This document shows, one piece after another, positions 39,774-43,050 of a DNA stretch of 43,050 nucleotides (within the stretch, counting starts at the first letter, position 1; every line of letters starts with the position of its first letter). Origin of the DNA: a virus. The stretch covers positions 1 to 43,050 of the IMG/VR virus record IMGVR_UViG_3300031746_000048; one strand, given 5' to 3'. The position numbers were made by a program, and so were the translations under genes. The notes beneath the pieces were generated by a model, which did not search any database, had not been told where the DNA came from, and worked only from the letters and a program-made list of their open reading frames with translations.

Positions 39774-40636
39774 TGGATTTAAAAAAAATTGCACAAGAAA
39801 TAAGAGACATCATCTCTGAAAGACAAAAAGAATTCCAACTCACCTTTGAGGAGGAAAGTCATAAATACACCATGTTGGATAAAAACGGTGTTCTAAAATC
39901 AGATTTTCCATCGGTATCTAAAGTCATGAAACTTTTTTACGACGAGTTTCCAACCGAACAGGCGGCATTTAATAAGGCTGGAGGAGATCCCGATGAGGCC
40001 GAAAGATTGGTTAATGAATGGGCAGAGTTAGGAAGAAAATCAGCTAACTTGGGGTCTCGTTGTCACTTCTTTTTAGAGGAACACACTCTTAATGAGTTTG
40101 GGATTGATAAAGTGGTTCGACAACCAATATTTGATTGTGATGCCGAACAAATTATCAAAAGTGATACGATGATAATTGCAGGTAAAAGATATATTGAATT
40201 ACTCAAAGAAAGAGGATGTGTGTTGATTGATACTGAGATTGTTTTAGGCCACCCTGAACTTGGATATACCGGTCAACCCGATAAGGTATGGTTGGTTATT
40301 GGAACAAATGGTAAGGTTGGTATTTTAATAACAGACTGGAAATCAAATAAACCAAAAAACTTTGAGGTTACTCGTTATACAAAAAAAATGAAAAAACCTT
40401 TTGAAGATTTACCTGACAATGCATTGGGTCACTATAACACTCAGTTACCTTTTTATGGTAAACTAATTTTGAAAATGTTGGAAGGATCAAAATATGAAGA
40501 CATACAACTTTTAGGTTGTATTATTGTGTTAATAACAGAAGAAAGAGAGTATCACGAACATCGAGTTTCTAAAAAAACTATGAATAAAATTCTTGAAATG
40601 GATATAAAACAACATTTGACTAAACTTAAAAAATAA
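39773..40636 (+). CDS. PD-(D/E)XK nuclease (RecB/Cas4-like exonuclease domain), 287 aa
   Basis: The catalytic core is visible as LIDTEIVLGHPELGYTGQPD (D170) followed by GILITDWKSNK (D188, K190), the D-x(n)-D-x-K arrangement of RecB-family nucleases. ARG-like GSRCHFFLEEH (about 94-105) fits the upstream helix with the conserved His, and YNTQLPFYGKLI fits the downstream Q-x-x-x-Y motif, both typical of this superfamily. It probably degrades or trims DNA ends in replication or recombination, or breaks down host DNA. The start overlaps the primase stop (TAATG), implying a linked function at the fork. Confidence 0.78.
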   Translation: MDLKKIAQEIRDIISERQKEFQLTFEEESHKYTMLDKNGVLKSDFPSVSKVMKLFYDEFPTEQAAFNKAGGDPDEAERLVNEWAELGRKSANLGSRCHFFLEEHTLNEFGIDKVVRQPIFDCDAEQIIKSDTMIIAGKRYIELLKERGCVLIDTEIVLGHPELGYTGQPDKVWLVIGTNGKVGILITDWKSNKPKNFEVTRYTKKMKKPFEDLPDNALGHYNTQLPFYGKLILKMLEGSKYEDIQLLGCIIVLITEEREYHEHRVSKKTMNKILEMDIKQHLTKLKK

Positions 40637-40649
40637 ACTATAATTATAT

Positions 40650-40739
40650 ATGGAAACTACAATTACACCTATTTGGTATACCAACACAAGTTGGGACAAC
40701 TCAACAATTAAAATAAACATAAATTATATAATAAAATAA
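40650..40739 (+). CDS. Possible micro-protein, 29 aa
   Basis: An ATG at 40650 opens a 29-codon frame (METTITPIWYTNTSWDN...) whose stop TAA shares a base with the ATG of the next gene at 40739. The exact stop-start overlap, also used by the surrounding genes, is the main support. The sequence is polar with two Trp and resembles nothing I know. It may only serve as a leader peptide coupling translation. Confidence 0.4.
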   Translation: METTITPIWYTNTSWDNSTIKININYIIK

Positions 40740-40954
40740 TGGACGATATTATAAGACCAAAAATTAACTTGAAAGAACAACAAACTATCAAGTGTGAAAA
40801 ATGTGAATCAAAGTACTTCAAAGAAGTAACTATGTTAAAAAAAGTACCTGCATTATTAACAGGAAGTCATGAAGACACAATTGTTCCATTTCCAACTTAT
40901 ATGTGTAATGATTGTGGACATGTTAATTCAGACTTTGAATTATTTATTGACTGA
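40739..40954 (+). CDS. Zinc-ribbon protein, 71 aa
   Basis: Two Cys pairs, IKCEKCESKYF (C19, C22) and YMCNDCGHVNS (C55, C58), form a treble-clef or zinc-ribbon-like module around a hydrophobic centre (MLKKVPALLTG ... IVPFPTY). Small zinc-ribbon proteins of this layout are common in large phages and may bind nucleic acid or a polymerase; the role is not known here. Its start overlaps the preceding micro-frame stop, and its stop overlaps the next start (TGATG). Confidence 0.72.
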   Translation: MDDIIRPKINLKEQQTIKCEKCESKYFKEVTMLKKVPALLTGSHEDTIVPFPTYMCNDCGHVNSDFELFID

Positions 40955-41100
40955 TGAGATTAGGTGACATGACAATTAGTGAAGCTTACCCACATCTTAA
41001 AATTGTGGCATTGGCGTATGGTTTAAAATTAAACAGAGCAAAAGATTTTAAATTTGCAAGAATTATTTTAGTAAATCTTTATAATAGAGAATTATGTTAA
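40954..41100 (+). CDS. Small hypothetical protein, 48 aa
   Basis: A 48-codon frame starts at an ATG that shares its first base with the stop of the zinc-ribbon gene (TGATG) and ends 7 bases inside the next gene. The product (MRLGDMTISEAYPHLKIVAL...) is basic and probably two helices. It fills an otherwise empty 140-base gap exactly, which is the reason to accept it. Function unknown. Confidence 0.6.
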   Translation: MRLGDMTISEAYPHLKIVALAYGLKLNRAKDFKFARIILVNLYNRELC

Positions 41101-41315
41101 CACACAAAGAATTTTATATTTGGTTAGAAGGTTATCTTTATGGTAAACTTGAAAATAAACACATTGATATTTCACCTATCGTTGAAAAAATGAGTCATGT
41201 TAAGGAGGAAAAACATGAATCAATTAAAATAACGCCATTTGAAAGAATACCAATACCAATAAATCCATTCCCAATAGAAGATGATTTGGGATATCCGCCA
41301 AAAATAGTAATGTAA
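41094..41315 (+). CDS. Hypothetical protein, 73 aa
   Basis: Not recognised. The N-terminal helix (HKEFYIWLEGYLYGKLEN) has a pattern seen in many small phage proteins, and the C-terminal part is Pro-rich (IPIPINPFPIEDD). It overlaps the preceding frame by 7 bases and is 2 bases from the GNAT-like gene, so it is part of the same dense cluster. Confidence 0.6.
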   Translation: MLTHKEFYIWLEGYLYGKLENKHIDISPIVEKMSHVKEEKHESIKITPFERIPIPINPFPIEDDLGYPPKIVM

Positions 41316-41317
41316 TT

Positions 41318-41650
41318 ATGATTGAAGATATTAAAGTTATACACCTTAAGAGTAACGCACAACAACTTGAAACATGGATTGCCATGTTAAATGGTGAAAT
41401 TATAGGTCACATATATATGGAACGAGAAGAAAGTAATAAAATAAAATTTTTAGATGCTTGGGTACACGAAGAACATAGACTAAAAGGTGTTTTTAGAATG
41501 TTGTGGGATACTAGATGGGAATATGTTAAAACTCGTTATAGTGGGTTTACTGTATATGCTTGGTGTAAACCAAGTTCATTACCATTATTAATTGAGAAAG
41601 GATTCACTGAAGGTGAGACATCAACTTATGTTGAAAAAACAATAATATAA
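41318..41650 (+). CDS. GNAT-like acetyltransferase, 110 aa
   Basis: The order fits a minimal GNAT fold: beta strands with an internal turn (AMLNGEIIGHIYMER), a central strand ending in AWVHEEHRLKGVFRMLWDT (about 47-65), where V-x-x-x-x-R-x-x-G-x-x-x-x-L is the acetyl-CoA-binding pattern, and a last part with YAWCKPSSLPLLIEKGF (about 85-101) typical of the family's C-terminal strand. At 110 aa it is shorter than most. Whether it acetylates a host protein, a phage protein or a small molecule cannot be told. It follows the 73-aa gene after 2 bases. Confidence 0.65.
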   Translation: MIEDIKVIHLKSNAQQLETWIAMLNGEIIGHIYMEREESNKIKFLDAWVHEEHRLKGVFRMLWDTRWEYVKTRYSGFTVYAWCKPSSLPLLIEKGFTEGETSTYVEKTII

Positions 41651-41663
41651 ATAAATTAAAACT

Positions 41664-41999
41664 ATGAAAAACTTATTAACCATCATTGTTAGTACATCAA
41701 TTCTTATTGGAATATTTGCTGCCATTATCAATAATAGAGTAAATACCAAATTTAGTACACTAATAAAAGATAAAGAAAAAATAATTGACAGTCTTAAAAA
41801 AAATCCCCATGTAGACACTCTATGGTTATCATTACCTGAAGACTCCATCAAGGTTCAAATAGGAAAACAATTAAAAAAAATTAAATCTCAAAAAGATAGA
41901 AATAGGGTATTAAAAGAATATATTATTTTATTAGAAAATGAAAACCAATTTTTAGGTAGTGTTATTGCAGAGAAAGAATTAGAAAATAGTATCAAATAA
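41664..41999 (+). CDS. Single-pass membrane protein with coiled coil, 111 aa
   Basis: The N-terminal hydrophobic segment (LLTIIVSTSILIGIFAAII, about 4-22) followed by a Lys/Glu/Asn-rich coiled-coil region is the layout of inner-membrane spanins and of other small phage membrane proteins. No lipobox Cys is present, so it is not an outer-membrane spanin. No holin or endolysin gene is seen nearby, so the lysis idea is only a possibility. The leader (TAAATAAATTAAAACTATGAAAA) is almost repeated before the next gene. Confidence 0.6.
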   Translation: MKNLLTIIVSTSILIGIFAAIINNRVNTKFSTLIKDKEKIIDSLKKNPHVDTLWLSLPEDSIKVQIGKQLKKIKSQKDRNRVLKEYIILLENENQFLGSVIAEKELENSIK

Positions 42000-42021
42000 T
42001 AAATAAATTAAAACTATAAAA

Positions 42022-42219
42022 ATGGATAAAGATAAAATTAATGAGTTGTCAATAACTCAACAAATTAAAACCCAATTAGAAAACTCTAACATAAATGTTG
42101 TTATTACACCAGTTATGTATGACCCAGATGGATTTACACCTGTGTTAGGTGTGTTAGTAAAAAACGAAGATTCAAGTTACACTAGAAAATATACAATAAC
42201 GGTTAAACCAAACAATTAA
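42022..42219 (+). CDS. Hypothetical protein, 65 aa
   Basis: Not recognised: a helical N-terminus (LSITQQIKTQLEN) and a beta hairpin-like second half (NVVITPVMYDPDG ... SYTRKYTITVKPN). Its leader shares the 17-base string AAATAAATTAAAACTAT with the preceding gene. It is followed after 3 bases by the next small gene. Confidence 0.58.
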   Translation: MDKDKINELSITQQIKTQLENSNINVVITPVMYDPDGFTPVLGVLVKNEDSSYTRKYTITVKPNN

Positions 42220-42222
42220 ATT

Positions 42223-42438
42223 ATGAAAAGATGCCCCGCATTATTCATTAAATGGTTGGCTAACCGTTTTGGATACAAAATAGGAATGATTAAAATTAAT
42301 GGTAATAAGAAACGTGGTAAAAGAGAAACTTTAGTACCTCACACAATAATTGAGGGTGATTTAGAAATATTGAGATATTTGGATATCTCAGGATACCTCT
42401 TTAAAAAAGAACCATTTAATAGAAGTAAAAATGATTGA
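42223..42438 (+). CDS. Basic hypothetical protein, 71 aa
   Basis: Not recognised. It is strongly basic in the middle (KINGNKKRGKRE) with a hydrophobic N-terminal helix (ALFIKWLANRFGYKIGMI). Nucleic-acid binding is possible from charge alone. Its last 8 bases overlap the next small frame. Confidence 0.58.
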   Translation: MKRCPALFIKWLANRFGYKIGMIKINGNKKRGKRETLVPHTIIEGDLEILRYLDISGYLFKKEPFNRSKND

Positions 42439-42532
42439 TATTTTATATAGATTAAGATACAAATTATTAAAATATGTGTTGTATAATCAACGTAATATTG
42501 ATAAAACAACAAAGATTACCCTAAACGATTAA
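42431..42532 (+). CDS. Possible small basic protein, 33 aa
   Basis: A 33-codon frame (MIDILYRLRYKLLKYVL...) opens inside the end of the preceding gene, overlapping it by 8 bases, and fills the gap up to the cysteine-synthase-like gene. It is predicted to be a single amphipathic, Arg/Lys/Tyr-rich helix. Accepted with caution because overlapping starts are the rule in this cluster. Confidence 0.45.
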   Translation: MIDILYRLRYKLLKYVLYNQRNIDKTTKITLND

Positions 42533-42544
42533 ACTTAATTTAAA

Positions 42545-43050
42545 TTGAAAAATTATTTAGAGGTGGGCCAAACACCACTTATCCCTATTGATATTGATGG
42601 AGTTATTATTTGGGGTAAGGCAGAATTTATGAACCCATCAGGATCTGTTAAAGACAGACCAATCAAAAACATTTTAACACGAGCGGTCGAGAATGGTTTA
42701 TTATCCAAAGGAAGTACCGTTGTTGAAGCAACCAGTGGAAACGCTGGTATTTCATTTGCCATGTATTGTGCCGAAATGGGGTTTAAATGTGTTATTGTAA
42801 TGCCATCTAACATGAGTGAAGAACGTAAAAAAATGTTACGTCTATATGGTGCGGAACTTATTGAAGTTGGACCTGGTGATTTTGATTCTGCAATTAAATT
42901 AAGAGATGAGTTGGCACAAAAAAATGGATGGTTTAATGGAAATCAATTTGCATCGCCTTGGAATATAGAGGCTCATAAAGAGGGAACAGGTGTTGAACTA
43001 ATGTATCAGGCAATTAGTAATAAAATTAGACCATCTGCATTTGTATTAGG
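42545..43050 (+). CDS. Cysteine-synthase-like PLP enzyme (3' end outside the window)
   Basis: The frame is open to the window edge (168 complete codons). It starts well within the family pattern: NYLEVGQTPLIPID at the N-terminus, FMNPSGSVKDRP with the Lys that binds pyridoxal phosphate (about residue 42), then VVEATSGNAGISFAMYCAE, the substrate-binding loop, and GWFNGNQFASPWN. CysK/CysM enzymes make cysteine from O-acetylserine and sulfide; related enzymes use other beta-substituted amino acids, and the missing C-terminal half prevents a choice. No ATG is available: an in-frame stop lies 6 bases upstream, so TTG at 42545 (or GTG at 42563) must start it. A metabolic gene carried by a phage; no other sulfur gene is in view. 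Confidence 0.8.
   Translation, partial: MKNYLEVGQTPLIPIDIDGVIIWGKAEFMNPSGSVKDRPIKNILTRAVENGLLSKGSTVVEATSGNAGISFAMYCAEMGFKCVIVMPSNMSEERKKMLRLYGAELIEVGPGDFDSAIKLRDELAQKNGWFNGNQFASPWNIEAHKEGTGVELMYQAISNKIRPSAFVL

Noticed and set aside
41664-41999. Calling the 111-aa membrane protein an i-spanin
   Set aside because: The topology fits, but there is no partner o-spanin, holin or endolysin in the window, and short membrane/coiled-coil proteins are common.

Overview
The window looks like part of the genome of a large, AT-rich, contractile-tailed (T4-like) bacteriophage, probably infecting a member of the Bacteroidetes and most likely a flavobacterium-like host. The phage assignment rests on a T4-type replication set (gp32-like ssDNA-binding protein, UvsX recombinase, RNase H/FEN nuclease, gp41-type helicase, primase) beside T4-type baseplate genes (gp25 and gp6 families) and a long run of giant structural genes. 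The host guess rests on four things: Shine-Dalgarno sequences are absent and starts sit in A/T-rich leaders; the tail fibres carry SprB-like repeats, known from flavobacterial gliding adhesins; a DUF5522-like gene is present; and the fibres carry DUF285/BspA-like repeats. These are identifications by eye; no database search was run.

Layout. 1-1836: end of a probable baseplate-hub gene and two unrecognised genes, closed by a terminator. 1838-2856: the gp32-like gene, isolated between two terminators with its own consensus sigma70-type promoter. 2889-9513: uvsX, rnh, an unknown gene, the replicative helicase, an adenosylcobalamin-dependent ribonucleotide reductase, an HNH endonuclease and a DUF5522-like protein, closed by a terminator. 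9583-35844: the late structural block, namely gp25, gp6, a 1893-residue baseplate-type protein with a hydrophobic block, four unrecognised structural proteins, a tail-protein-I-like gene, then fibre genes joined by Thr-Pro linkers, with a glycosyltransferase-like gene among them. 35899-36504: a RuvC-like nuclease. 36560-38798: the only minus-strand unit, a second Thr-Pro-linked fibre gene and a small companion. 38874-43050: primase and a PD-(D/E)XK nuclease, then a string of very small, often overlapping genes, a GNAT-like gene and the start of a cysteine-synthase-like gene that runs off the window.

How it works together. The left part copies and recombines DNA and makes deoxynucleotides. The centre builds the baseplate and host-recognition apparatus. 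The fibre genes look modular: the same Thr-Pro linkers, SprB-like domains and other small modules recur in several proteins and on both strands, which suggests domain shuffling. A TATTTAT motif recurs just upstream of many unit starts, including the minus-strand unit, and is a candidate late-promoter element.

The most unusual points are the bacterial-SSB-like C-terminal tip on the gp32-like protein, the hydrophobic block in the 1893-residue baseplate-type protein, the glycosyltransferase embedded among Thr-rich fibre genes, and in-frame inverted Thr-Pro linkers flanking the RuvC-like gene. There is no gene-free stretch longer than about 150 bases, and no tRNA, rRNA, insertion sequence or CRISPR array was seen.
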